Positions 1 through 10,618 of a DNA stretch of 64,000 bases are shown here, piece by piece. The notes beneath the pieces were generated by a model that saw only the letters and a program-made list of their open reading frames with translations, ran no database searches and was not told where the DNA came from. The stretch spans positions 18,581,529 to 18,645,528 of the forward strand of contig OX638132.1 in NCBI GenBank assembly GCA_951804985.1, read 5' to 3'. Source of the DNA: Dryomyza anilis (lineage: Eukaryota; Arthropoda; Insecta; Diptera; Dryomyzidae). The position numbers and the translations under genes are program-made. Within the stretch, counting starts at the first letter, position 1; each line of letters begins with the position of its first letter.

Positions 1-755
1 TATTAAATATATTCCATAATTGAACACACGGTAATTTTCCATTTCTTAAATGAATAATATATTTTCCCTAAATCATGTTGCATAGACAAAACGTGCCGCA
101 ATTTTACTATCTCGTGTTTTTTGTTTAATTAATTCAGTATACAGCTATCTTTTTTATATTAACGTATGTTTGAGTTTTATCTCACACAAGCACAAGTTTA
201 CAATCTACAGCAACAATTCAGGCCTAGCAACTTGTTGGCAGACAGACATGTGCAGAACAATATTGTTTTAGCAACAATGTTGCTTGAGCAAAGGTCTTTC
301 TTTATATATTTAAAGCAGTGTTGCATTGCATATAATTAAATTGGACTAAATAAAAGTAGGCATTTTTACCAGGGACCGTAAATAACGGTTATTCTTATTT
401 TTTTAATGAAAAAAATCAACGTGTTTTAAAATAGGTACGCAAGTTTTGAGAATGCCGAATCAATTATTTTTGCATGCAGAATTTATATTTGCAGTGATTT
501 TTATTTTTTGATTTTTACGGCAAAAAATCAAAAAATAATGATTATTTTTAATTTTTATGTTTGCTTGCACAGCAATAAAAATTAAATTTCAATTTTTACT
601 TTAAAAAATCAAAAATAAAAATTAAAAAAATGCGGGGCGTTGTGCTTAATTTATTGTGCAGCAAAAATAATGTTATTGCGATGGAACGATAGACTATAAA
701 ACTAATTTGGGTGATGTTAGTGAACAGTTTCGATGGCTCACGTGTGATGGTGGTC
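1..755. other. AT-rich intergenic DNA, no gene seen
   Basis: No open reading frame of note and no recognisable exon. The only local structure is a perfect 16-bp AT-rich inverted repeat at 501-516 and 523-538 around a short loop, able to form a hairpin. Confidence 0.6.
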
Positions 756-1027
756 AGAATAACTAATAATAGTTTGACCGGGCTGTGTGTGTTATATTTG
801 TACGCAAAGTGGTTAATGCCGTTAATTCATGGTTAATGGTTAATGCAGTTTGAATCCGAAAGGCGGGGTAAGAATATGTTAGTAATGTTTTACTCTCGTA
901 GGTTAGCCAAGAGGTAGCGAAGTAATAATAATTTTTATTTTTGATGTTGACAGTCGCTGGGATCGAATCGGGGACTTTTCAGCTCATGGTCCAACGCACA
1001 ATCCAATCGAGCCACCGACGCTACAGT
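756..1027 (-). mobile_element. tRNA-derived SINE (family 1), minus-strand copy
   Basis: Read on the minus strand this has the same parts as the copies at 5882 and 36222. A tRNA-like head (948-1025) carries the B-box-like block GGTTCGATCC in degraded form. The body contains the ACTCTCGTAGGTT block and is partly rearranged here. The tail consists of ATT/TTA triplets at 756-770. The small plus-strand reading frame overlapping the head is not a gene: a very similar peptide is encoded by the SINE copy near 56255. Confidence 0.75.
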
Positions 1028-1047
1028 ATGACCTACTACCTAAACAT

Positions 1048-1233
1048 ATTCATCCAAAAAAGTTCCAATGACGCACTCGGGTGCTTTAATAATTCCACTG
1101 GAACAGATTCACCCAAAAAAGTTCCAAGGACGCACTCGGGTGCTTTTGTGGAACGGATTCACCCAACAAAATTCCAATGACGCACTTGGGTGTCTTTGTA
1201 ATCCCACTGGAACAGATTCACACAAAAATATAG
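1048..1233. repeat. Imperfect ~58-bp tandem repeat
   Basis: About three imperfect units, each holding AGTTCCAATGACGCACTCGG followed by a GGAACRGATTCAC block. The piece just beyond the element inserted at 1236-2116 (CAATGACATTCC, from 2119) resembles the start of a further unit, so the array was probably interrupted by that insertion. Confidence 0.6.
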
Positions 1234-1235
1234 TA

Positions 1236-2116
1236 CACTCAGAAGAAAATGTACCATTAAGTATTTTATGGTACGACCATTTATCTTATGGTTCATGTAT
1301 TAATAGTTTTTTCTTTTTAAATCAAAAGTTTTCTAATTAATTCAATAGTATTTGAAAAATTCAGTACCATAAATTTAAATATTTCAATATTATTATTTTA
1401 AATAGAATAAATACTGTTGTTTTAATGGTTTCCTCCTATAATAATAAACGTGGTGTAAAAAAAAAATAAAAACGAATGCAAACATGTTCGTTTTGTACGT
1501 CATTCTGCGTGATTACTCAAAATGGTCGCATGTATTTTTTTGTTTTAATCCACATTATTAAACGCGACATTGGTAAGGACTCAATGTATTTAATGTAAAT
1601 AAATTATATTTATATATTTATTTATATTTTTATTTATTAGAGAAAATAAATAATACATCGAACTTCTATTATGGCAACGGACTCAAAAATAACTGCAGAC
1701 TCAAGTACTACAATCAATTATTGGAAACCAAAGCAAACATTAAATGTTTTATAATCTTTTGCAGCAAGAGGTGTCTTTTTATGTGTGTGTTGTAAAAGTG
1801 AATATCAATTTCGACATTTAAATAAAATAATATATACAATAAATTAACAAAAATACATTTTTGTTTTAATAAATTATTAGGAAAATGTAATACGACTATA
1901 CCATAAAATTAATAATACGTATCATTAAATTTGTATAGGTCTTTCTTATTGTAATTAAAATATTACATTATAAAATTTATGGTACAACCACACATTGTAT
2001 TAACAGTTTCAATATTACTGAACTAATGGGACGCATCCTATTGACCAATTTTAATGGTATAAATTATTGTTTTTCTATTGAAATACTATCAATTTACCAT
2101 GATTTTTTTCTGGGTG
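1236..2116 (+). mobile_element. 0.88-kb TA-flanked non-autonomous DNA element, copy 1
   Basis: Starts CACTCAGAAGAAAATG and ends with the near reverse complement CATGATTTTTTTCTGGGTG. TA lies immediately outside both ends (1234-1235, 2117-2118), as expected for Tc1/mariner-type target duplication. A closely similar copy in opposite orientation lies at 3671-4545. No transposase reading frame is present, so it would have to be moved in trans. Family assignment beyond TA target use is inference. Confidence 0.8.
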
Positions 2117-2152
2117 TACAATGACATTCCTGGATGTGTATATACCCTTGCA

Positions 2153-2219
2153 TATAATAATAATAGTTTGGCACTACAGTCCAATAAGAACGTAGGCCGA
2201 GCTCTCTGACTACAATACC
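2153..2219 (-). mobile_element. SINE family 1, 3'-end fragment
   Basis: Matches the last ~65 bp of the SINE at 5882-6195 in reverse orientation: the triplet tail, then AGTTTGGCACTACAGTCC and CGAGCTCTCT. The head and body are missing. Confidence 0.75.
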
Positions 2220-2711
2220 GTATAGATAAATCACCGATGAAAGTCTAATGAACTTGGCTACTCAAGGTTGACCGAGACGAACACTTATGAACCATGACTT
2301 GGAAGCTCAAGGTTGTTCGACTCTTGGACGAAGACTAATTGACCAAGACTTGGCCGCCCAAGCTTGGCTAAGCATTGGCCACCTTGTCAAGTCCAGCGTT
2401 CCTACATGGACTGTTATTGAATGCATCGGCAACTCAACTTCCAATTTACAAAATAACTTAATATTAATAGTATATTAAAATTAGAGTGTTATAACATTTT
2501 ATTAAGGTAAATCTATAAAGACTATATGGCACATAAGATCATACTAATTTTAAAATATAAAAAAGTTCTTAAGATATGTTAATTCTGTAAAAATTCCTAA
2601 ATTATAAAACCAAATTTATGAGTATTTTATATTTTAGGAGCACTCAGAAAAGGGAGTTATAAAAGTATCTTTTTATGCTGGCTTTAGAAGCATACTGTTT
2701 TAATAAAATTG
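2220..2711. other. Gene-free stretch
   Basis: Contains loosely repeated ACTTGG and CTCAAGGTTG words near 2250-2360 but no recognisable gene or complete element. A 63-residue reading frame here resembles nothing I know. Confidence 0.5.
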
Positions 2712-2953
2712 ATATCGTCGTTGTAGAACTAAAAGTCACCAAATACATTTTTATGAAAATCTTAAATTTCAACTTTGTTGGTAATTAATACAAAAAGTTA
2801 TTGATACATTTTAAAAGTTGAAATACCAATTGATAGATAAACATTTTCTTATCATTTGGTACAAATATTGATAGATATATTAAGGTTTTTGTAAGTGAAC
2901 AATTGGCATTTTGAAAATGTAATTGGTGACTTTTAGTTCAACAACGACGATAT
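2712..2953. mobile_element. MITE, ATATCGTCGTTG family, full copy
   Basis: Terminal inverted repeats of roughly 40 bp: ATATCGTCGTTGTAGAACTA at the left, and its near complement ending CAACGACGATAT at the right. A second full copy lies at 63584-63836, with partial copies at 46986-47159 and 43236-43268. No coding capacity. Confidence 0.85.
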
Positions 2954-3522
2954 ACTATATTTGTTTTGATTTTGAAATCAAATAAAAATTAATTGTATTA
3001 ATGTAAATTCAACAGAAAAAAAAACATATTTCATGGATTTAATTGAAATGGATGCATTTTCTCTAGGATGTCTGGAGTAAGAAAAACATGAACATGTTCG
3101 ATTTATTTAAGACACTTTATATATTTTTGAAGAGGAGAAACTAAAACAAAAAAACTAAAACAAAAATATGAATGTTTTAAGAATATTTAAAATGATCATA
3201 AATGTGAAGATTTTTTGTCGTCTTAAAAGCGATCCTTAACCCAATTTTCGGGGTTCTTTTTAGTACTGAAATATGATTGTTTTAGAAGTAATAATAGTCT
3301 CAAAAATATGAGTGTTTTTGGGCTCATAAAATCGTGCTTCTACCCAGTGGTTGGAGTTCTTTTTGTGCCCTTTTAATTGCTCATAAGTGTTTTAGGAGTA
3401 ATAAAATTTGCATAAACATGACGGTTTTTGGACTAATAAAATTGTACCCAGGGGTCAGGAATCTTTTTTGGCGATTTAGGTGCTCAATTATGAGGATAAC
3501 ACTCATAAATATGACACATTTA
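2954..3522. other. Gene-free stretch
   Basis: AT-rich sequence with a loosely repeated motif around 3190-3530 (TTTTGGGCTCATAAAA, TTTTTGGACTAATAAAA and similar), suggesting a degenerate low-copy tandem repeat. No gene seen. Confidence 0.45.
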
Positions 3523-4935
3523 TGCCCGTAATTTTAACAACTAGATATCTAGCTGTGCATAGATATCTACCGTGTAAATCAAATTTATCAATTTCAACAC
3601 TTTATACAGCATATCTACTCGGCAATTTGTAGTGTACCTTACACGGTCGATTTCCTATAGTTATCTATTACACCCAGAAAAAAATCATGGTAAATTGATA
3701 GTATTTCAATAGAAAAACAATAATTTATACCATTAATATTGGTCAATAGGATGCGTCCCCTTAGTTCAGTAATATTGAAACTGTTAATACAATGTGTGGT
3801 TGTATCATAAATTTTATAATGTAATATTTTAATTACAATAGGAAAGACCTAAACAAATTTAATGATACGTATTATTAATTTAATGGTATAGTCGAATTAC
3901 ATTTGCTAATAATTTATTAAAACAAAAATGTATTTTAGTTAATTTATTGTATATATTATTTTATTTAAATGTCGAAATTGATATTCACTTTCACAACACA
4001 CACATAAAAAGACACTTCTTGCTGTAAAAGGTTATAACACATTTAATGTTTGTTTTGGTTTCCAATAATTGATTGTAGTACTTGAGTTATTTTTGGGTCC
4101 GTTGCCATAATATAAGTTCGATGTATTATTTATTTTCTGTAATAAATAAAAATATAAATATATGTAAATAAATATATAAATATAATTTACTTACATTAAA
4201 TAAATTGAGTCCTTACCAATGTCGGGTTTAATAATGTGGATTATTACAGAAAAATACATGCGACCATTTTGAGTAAACACGCAGAATGACGTACATGTTT
4301 GTATTCGTTTTTATGTTTTTTTTTACACCACGTTTATTATTATAGTAGGAAACCAATAAAACAACAGAATTTATTCTATTTAAAATAATAATATTGAAAG
4401 ATTTAAATTTATGGTACTGACATTTTCAAATACTATTGAATTAATTAGAAAACTTTTGATTTAAAAAGAAAAAACTTTTAATACATGAACCATAAGATCA
4501 ATGGTCGTACCATAAAGTACTTAATGGTACATTTTCTTCTGAGTGTAGGTAAATAAAATTCAAACAAAATGTCAAATAAATTTTTATATATGTTGATGTC
4601 AAAAATATGAACAATTTCATGCACAAATTTTGCTTTTTTTTATTTGCAAAAAGATATTTCAACACAAAACGTGGAGGGAATATTCAAATTTGCATGTTTT
4701 CTTGTCCTCCACTTTTCACAATTCACTGAAATTTTTTTTTTTTTAATTTTTATAACAAATTTGTCAAAATTTAAAAAGTCAAATGCAAGTGATGCCATAT
4801 TTTAGAAAAATCCTCTTGGGTAGAAACACGTAGGTAAAAAAACAGTTAAAATTACCGAACGAAATATACCTATTAGGTAAAGTTATCTACTAGGTACGAA
4901 CACCAATAGATATCTACTCGTTAAAATTACGGGCA
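3523..4935. mobile_element. TTA-flanked MITE split by a later insertion
   Basis: Left end TGCCCGTAATTTTAAC at 3523 and right end GTTAAAATTACGGGCA ending at 4935 are perfect complements, and the similarity continues into TAGATATCTA on both sides. TTA flanks both ends, a PIF/Harbinger-like three-base target duplication. The 875-bp element at 3671-4545 lies inside it, so the host MITE was about 0.54 kb before that insertion. Confidence 0.75.
3671..4545 (-). mobile_element. 0.88-kb TA-flanked non-autonomous DNA element, copy 2 (inverted)
   Basis: Reverse-complement copy of the element at 1236-2116, similar over its whole length with small indels. Ends are CACCCAGAAAAAAATC and the complement of CACTCAGAAGAAAATG, with TA outside both (3669-3670, 4546-4547). 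It sits inside the MITE at 3523-4935. With copy 1 it forms a very long potential foldback separated by about 1.55 kb. Confidence 0.8.
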
Positions 4936-5881
4936 TTAAAAGACTCAAAATGTTTGTTGGGATAGTCGTGAAGAATACTTTATCAGTTTAGAGAATAAAA
5001 TATAGTTATATGTTTAAATTATGAATTAAATACAGTAAAAAGCCTCATTTTGTGTCAATGGCAGTTAAACAGACGTCAATAATTGGGAGAAACTTTGAAT
5101 GTAAAACGATTTAAATTATATATTTAAGAAAATTATTTCTTAGTGAACTTTTATGGTTTTTTTTTTCTAAAATAATAAATTTGGTATTTTAAAGACTGAT
5201 TTTTATGTTAATTTTTTCACTTGCCAAATAGATTAACTTCTTAAGCCTATAGGACAACAAAAAGTTGAAATATAAATAACGATTACTCATCTCATCTTAT
5301 TTATTTAATATGACTTTATATGAAATTCACATCTGTATTTATGCATTCCACAATGTTTATTTAAATTTTTTATTTTAAAAATATTGGTACATAACAATTT
5401 AAGTCAACATTAAAATTAAAGTCGACTTTTTTGACAATGTTCACAAAAAATAAAATGTCAAAAAGCTGATTTTAATTTTAAAGTCGACTTTAGATTTATG
5501 AATATGCGCATTGTGTATTATTTTAACATATTTCTCCACTTTGTGTTTTATGAAGTTCATCGATTCAAATATTAGTACTATTAAACGACGGAAAAATATC
5601 AACACTATATATAACATTAGTTCATTCGAAAATACGTCATATCTGTGATTCAAATTTTATTAGCATCGCGAAAAGTTAAAGTTTAGTGTAATTTGACATG
5701 CACCGTAAAAACTTTAAAGTTGCCATTGTAAAAAAACAAAAATGTTCGTCATATAATTTAAATATGCAGGCCTGGTCCAACCTAAACTCGATTTTGTATA
5801 AACATTTCTAAACATACAATTTTCATATCGATTTCTCATACCAAAAAATAAAAGACGAATTCAAAACGAGTAAGTGCTAAG
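4936..5881. other. Gene-free stretch with repeated AAAGTCGACTTT palindrome
   Basis: No convincing coding region. The palindrome AAAGTCGACTTT occurs twice, about 60 bp apart (near 5419 and 5482), each preceded by an AATTAAA or AATTTTA run. A 70-residue minus-strand frame here is low-complexity and not supported. Confidence 0.5.
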
Positions 5882-6195
5882 TAGCCGCGGCAGCTCAGTG
5901 GTTAGTGCGTAGGACTGCGAGCCGAAAGGTCCCTGGGTCAAGCCTGGACTGGGGCAAACAACATCTTTTCATAGAAACATTTTTCTATACCGCGCTACCT
6001 CTCGTCAGTAAATGGCAAACCTACGAGAGTAAAACCATTGCCTATGAAAAAGCTCTCACCCGCCGTTCGAATTCGGCAATAAACTGTAGGTCTCACCACT
6101 TTGAGTACAAATATAACACGCACAGCTCAAAATGGTGAAAGAGCTCGGTCTAAGTTCTTATAGGACTGTAGTGCCAAACTATTATTATTATTATA
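5882..6195 (+). mobile_element. tRNA-derived SINE (family 1), complete copy
   Basis: The head is tRNA-like: an A-box region GGCAGCTCAGTGGTTAG at about 5889 and a decayed B box (GGGTCAAGCC) near 5935. Then follow a body shared with copies at 756, 14010, 36222 and 56200, and a tail of (ATT)n at 6179-6195. This is the organisation of a Pol III-transcribed SINE. A 77-residue frame crossing it is part of the SINE, not a gene. No clear target duplication was found. Confidence 0.8.
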
Positions 6196-7218
6196 AGTCA
6201 AGCTAATAATATGAATTCATTTAATTCATAATTCAATTATTTATTTAGAAAACGAATTCAAAATTGTTTGATTAGTAAATTTAATGCAAAATCGGAAGAA
6301 TTACTTTCGAAAGTTAGATAACTGCGAATCAGTCAAAAATAAAGTGAATACATAAATATAGAAATTATTGATCTAACACCTTAAACAAGGAGTTTTAAAA
6401 ACATCAATTTTTTATACATTTATTGCTGTTGTTCATAAAGCACGTCAGCTAACAAAAAAAAACATACCCACTTTGACGCACAAACTTCGTTACACTAATT
6501 TGAATTTTAAAAACATATAAATTTGTTTAAAACTACGTCACTTTCGTGTAATAGTCATTGGTTTCGAAATACAGAATGAGGCACTCAGTAAACTTGACAA
6601 TATCTAAAATGTCGGAAAAAACAGACGCAGGAAGATTGCTGAATATTGATGCAAATTGTAAAATTAAATTGTCAAGTTTACAATTTCAATTGTTCAATGT
6701 TTCTAAAATAAAATAATATTGTTTTTGTTCGAAATGTTATACTGTAAACGCATATTCTTTTTATTTTCTTTATATTTACACTATTACTGCACACAATAAT
6801 TTTTAAATTACATTTTTAAAATAAAACGTTATACAAAACAGAGTACAATTGAAATAATTATCTATTGATTTTTGTAATAAAAATAAGAAGCGAAATCATA
6901 AAAAAGTAACAAATTCGTATTGGAATGATTTTTCTCTATTTTGTTGTGAAATGCACATCGTATCGGTTAACATTAAGCTAAATTTTACGAAATACAAAAT
7001 ATAACAAATAATATTTTGTTTTGCATCGAATTCAGTTCAACTTAATTTTCAAAATAAAATATATAATTACTTGACATTGGATATTATTAAATAATTACAA
7101 TTAATTATTATGTTTATAACTACGTTTAAGTTGCATTTGTTGCTTTTGTTTTAAATCTTTTCTCACATTTTATATTTAATTTGTAAATTGCTAAAAAAAT
7201 ATTCTATCAAATACGCTA
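6196..7218. other. Gene-free stretch downstream of the zinc transporter
   Basis: AT-rich, with no recognisable gene. It should contain the 3' UTR of the minus-strand zinc transporter in its right part; no AATAAA close to the stop codon was identified on that strand, and the first clear one is several hundred bases away near 6768. Confidence 0.45.
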
Positions 7219-8584
7219 TCACACATAGTCGAGTTGTATGTAGATCTGCTTGACGCCTATCGACTCGAATATCATACGCGCATGCGTAACCACATACTTG
7301 GGATCGACATTCTTTGACACCTCCAGCTTAATTGCACCAACGTATACGTCGGAGCATAACGTCCAGAAGTGTGGCTCTTGCACCGCATAGACGCCGGCCA
7401 AACCCGTCACCTTCTGATAGCATTGCGGCAGCGATCGATCCAAATTCGACGGCTGACGTTGCATCAGTACCAGAATCGACTCCTTGATTAGACCGAGTAC
7501 ACTCAAGCCGATGAGCAACGCAATGAAAATGGAACAAATTGGATCGGCTATCATCCAGCCGAACATTTGCATGAGTACCGCCGAGATGATGACACCCACA
7601 GAGCCGAGTGTATCGGCCAAGATGTGCAGGAAAACGCCGCGCATTATTTGCGAATTGCTGCCGGACATGTCGCCGCCGTGCGAATGACCATGTCCGTGAT
7701 CGAGTGCATGATCATGTGCTGTTTTTAAAATAGAAATATTATAAAATGTTTAAAATATAAGTTCCATTATTTACTACCACCATCTAATGATATGCTCTGA
7801 TGATTGTGGTTGTTCATGTCATTGTGATTGTTGCCACCATGCGAATGTCCATGGCCGCCACCGCCATGCGAGTGGCCATGACCACCGCCGCCGCCACCAT
7901 GCGAATGTCCATGACCGCCGCCGTGATTGAACGCATAGATGCCGACCAAATTCACCAGCAGTCCCAGCACAGAGACCACAAACAAACGTTCGTGCTTCAC
8001 CTCTGGCGGTTCAATCAGCCGCTCAACGCCCTCCGACAGTATGAAGAACGCTATGAAGATCAGGAATAAACTGTTGACAAACCCGGCCAGAACCTCGGCG
8101 CGCACATAGCCGTAGGAGAATTTGTCGTTAGCCTTCCACTTGGTGATGACTGAGGCGGCGAGTCCAGCGAGCAGTCCAGTACAATCGAAGAACATATGAA
8201 AGGAATCGGAGATCAAACCTGTAAACAGGAAAAATAACATTAGTTAAAAAACAATATAATAAAATATATGTTGGAGAATACATTTGAAGCGTGTTGTCAA
8301 TGTCAATATAATAAAAAGTATTTAAATCTATGATATGAGCTAGTAATCTATATTGTTATGTGACAAGATAAGATATAAATGATGTTTAACATTTTTTTAT
8401 TACCTAAACTATTTGTCCAGATGCCATAGAATAGTTCTACAAATGCAAAACTTAAATTTAACAAAAGGAACAGAAACAGATTCCGCGAATTGGGATCCGC
8501 AAAGATGAGTCGCTTCCAGCTGCCGAGTTTCTCTTTGATGCGGTAGCTGAGGTTGCTGCGATCCTTGTGTGTGAGTGGCAACAT
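7219..8584 (-). CDS. ZnT86D: Zinc transporter, SLC30A7/ZnT7 type (fly ZnT86D)
   Basis: Cation diffusion facilitator expected to move zinc into the Golgi and early secretory pathway. Three coding exons on the minus strand: 8584-8404, 8218-7778 and 7718-7219, joined at two phase-1 introns with GT-AG ends, giving 373 residues (human ZNT7 is of similar length). The start MLPLTHKD matches the family start; the open frame reaches further 5', but an AG acceptor lies just upstream (~8602), suggesting a 5' UTR exon. Visible features are the first membrane segment NLFLFLLLNLSFAFVELFYG, the zinc-site motif HMFFD in the second, and the matching HILAD in the fifth. A loop between segments IV and V carries at least four HGHSH blocks separated by glycines. 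The C-terminal cytosolic domain includes the conserved EPHFWTLCSDVYVG. It is divergent to Idh3g, with a minisatellite between them. Confidence 0.93.
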
Positions 8585-9411
8585 CTTTTCAACTTGTTCT
8601 GCAATCAATTAAACATAATTAATAATCAAAATATAAATGGTTGAGCAAGATTATTGCATACGTGGATTGATCAGTTGCTTTGGGGGATTTCGACTTTGCA
8701 AAAGCCGACCTGTATGATAAATGTTCTGCTTACTTCTTAAAATAATCCGTTTTTCGTATCAGTTAGCCGACTCTTCTTGTTATTTGCTACTCTTGCCGAC
8801 GGCCTTTGTTTATTCCGCTGGTTTTATTTAATTTGTTGCAATAGCTTTAGTTTCTCTTCATGTTTGACTGCTCTTTTTTCAATAACAAATTTAATTTTTC
8901 TTTGAAAAAAAAAATAAAAATGCCTTCGCGTGTATTTTTCAGATCTTCTTCAGCGTACAGAATTTTGACGTTTAATTTGATGACAACACACCACAAAACT
9001 TGACGTTCAGCCCGTGTGGCCATTTATTTAAAAAAAAGATTACATTTATATATTCCCAGTAGGCCTACGATATCGTTGCCTCTAAATTCTAAAATAAACA
9101 AACATTTTTTTGGCATTGTTAAACGACACAAAGGGGCCTGTTCTACATTCGCCTTTCCGATAACTTTTTGTTTACAGAATACTGCTTAACCTTTGTGTCT
9201 ATACGAGATTTCACAATCATATGTCAATACGAGAATACCCGGGTACCCAACTAGAACAAAATACGAAATTTTATCTTTACGACTATCATTTTTCAAGTAT
9301 TACAGAAGTTATCTATCACTTGGGCCGATAATCGTAAAAATATCTGGAAAAACACCTCGTATTGAATACTTTCTCAATAAAAGTATGTATTCTATAACGC
9401 TCGCGGACTAT
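8585..9411. other. 5' region of ZnT86D and shared intergenic DNA
   Basis: On the minus strand TTGATTGCAG ends just before the ZnT86D start exon and reads as a splice acceptor. A possible upstream donor CCAC|GTATGC lies near 8660. A 5' UTR intron is therefore likely but not proven. The rest, including 9060-9411, shows no gene. Confidence 0.4.
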
Positions 9412-9593
9412 TTATCGTATCACAATTCATCGTATGTGCAATTCATCGCTTGAACAATTCATCGTATCACAATTCATCGCATGCACAATTCATCATATGC
9501 ACAATTCATCGTATCACAATTCATCGTATGTACAATTGTACGAAGAATTCATCGTATACACAATTCATCGTATGCACAATTCGGAACATTTTT
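9412..9593 (+). repeat. Minisatellite block, left arm (CACAATTCATCGTATG units)
   Basis: About eleven degenerate units of roughly 14-17 bp built on CACAATTCATCGTATG. It is the reverse complement of the block at 9723-10374, separated from it by about 130 bp of unrelated sequence, so the two blocks can pair as a long imperfect hairpin. Confidence 0.85.
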
Positions 9594-9722
9594 TCATTTA
9601 TATATAATTCGAACAACATTTGATATATTACATTTACAGAAGAAGTGATAACAAGAGAGAGCCACAGGCGAACATTTTTCCATAATTGAATAACTCTCCT
9701 GAGTAAATTTCCTTTCTTTAGA

Positions 9723-10374
9723 TGAATTATTCATACGATGCATTGTGCATTCGATGAATTGTTTATACGATAAATTTCGATACTATGAATTGTGAATACG
9801 ATGAATTGTGCATACGACGAATTGTACATACGATTAATTGTGCATACGATGAATTGTGATACGATGAATTGTGCATACGATGAATTGTGTATACGATGAA
9901 TTGTGTATACGATGAATTGTGATACGATGAATTGTGTTTACGATGAATACATACGATGAGTACATACGATGAATTGTGCATATGATGAATTGTACATACG
10001 ATTAATTGTGCATACGATGAATTGTGATACGATGAATTGCGATACGATGAATTGTGCATACGATGAATTGTGTATACGATGAATTGTGATACGATGAATT
10101 GTGCATACGATGGATTGTACAGACGATGAATTGTGATACGATGAATTGTGTTTACGATGAATACATACGATGAGTACATACGATGAATTGTGCATATGAT
10201 GAATTGTACATACGATTAATTGTGCATACGATGAATTGTGATACGATGAATTGCGATACGATGAATTGTGCATACGATGAATTGTGTATACGATGAATTG
10301 TGATACGATGAATTGTGCATACGATGGATTGTGCAGACGATGAATTGTGTTCGTTGAATTGTGATACGATGACT
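9723..10374 (-). repeat. Minisatellite block, right arm, with ~214-bp higher-order duplication
   Basis: About forty units built on CATACGATGAATTGTG, inverse to the left block. A segment starting GTGTTTACGATGAATACATA at 9934 is repeated from 10148, a 214-bp duplication of many units. The long minus-strand frames rich in HNSSY and QFIV across it are a consequence of the repeat, not genes. Idh3g starts 245 bp downstream. Confidence 0.9.
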
Positions 10375-10618
10375 TGTTTAAGATGAATGGTCCCAAGAAT
10401 TATTCTTGAAATGGTTCGGTTCCCATTCTATAGCGATACCCGAACAAATATCGAATACAAAGTATTGGGTATCCAGAAAAAAACTATCACTGACAAAATT
10501 CGCAAAAAATTTTGTGTGTTCTAAAATCGACGAGAACTGCCAAGAATCAACCTGGCCCGCAACGCAGTGCATATTTTGAAATTTTAATATATATTTAGAA
10601 AATAAGTAAAAAGTTAAA
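10375..10618 (+). promoter_or_regulatory. Upstream region of Idh3g
   Basis: The short non-repetitive gap between the minisatellite and the Idh3g start codon must contain the core promoter and 5' UTR unless the transcript starts within the repeat. No TATA box or strong initiator is clear. A G/C-richer patch at 10545-10570 precedes the AT-rich leader. Confidence 0.4.

Noticed and set aside
7328..8069. Several frames antisense or shifted relative to ZnT86D
   Set aside because: They are shadows of the transporter exons, whose frame is fixed by clear family similarity and splice phases.
9763..10396. Two long overlapping minus-strand frames rich in HNSSY, QFIV and IHR
   Set aside because: They are readings of the ~15-bp minisatellite in different frames; no start context, no domain, and composition fully explained by the repeat.
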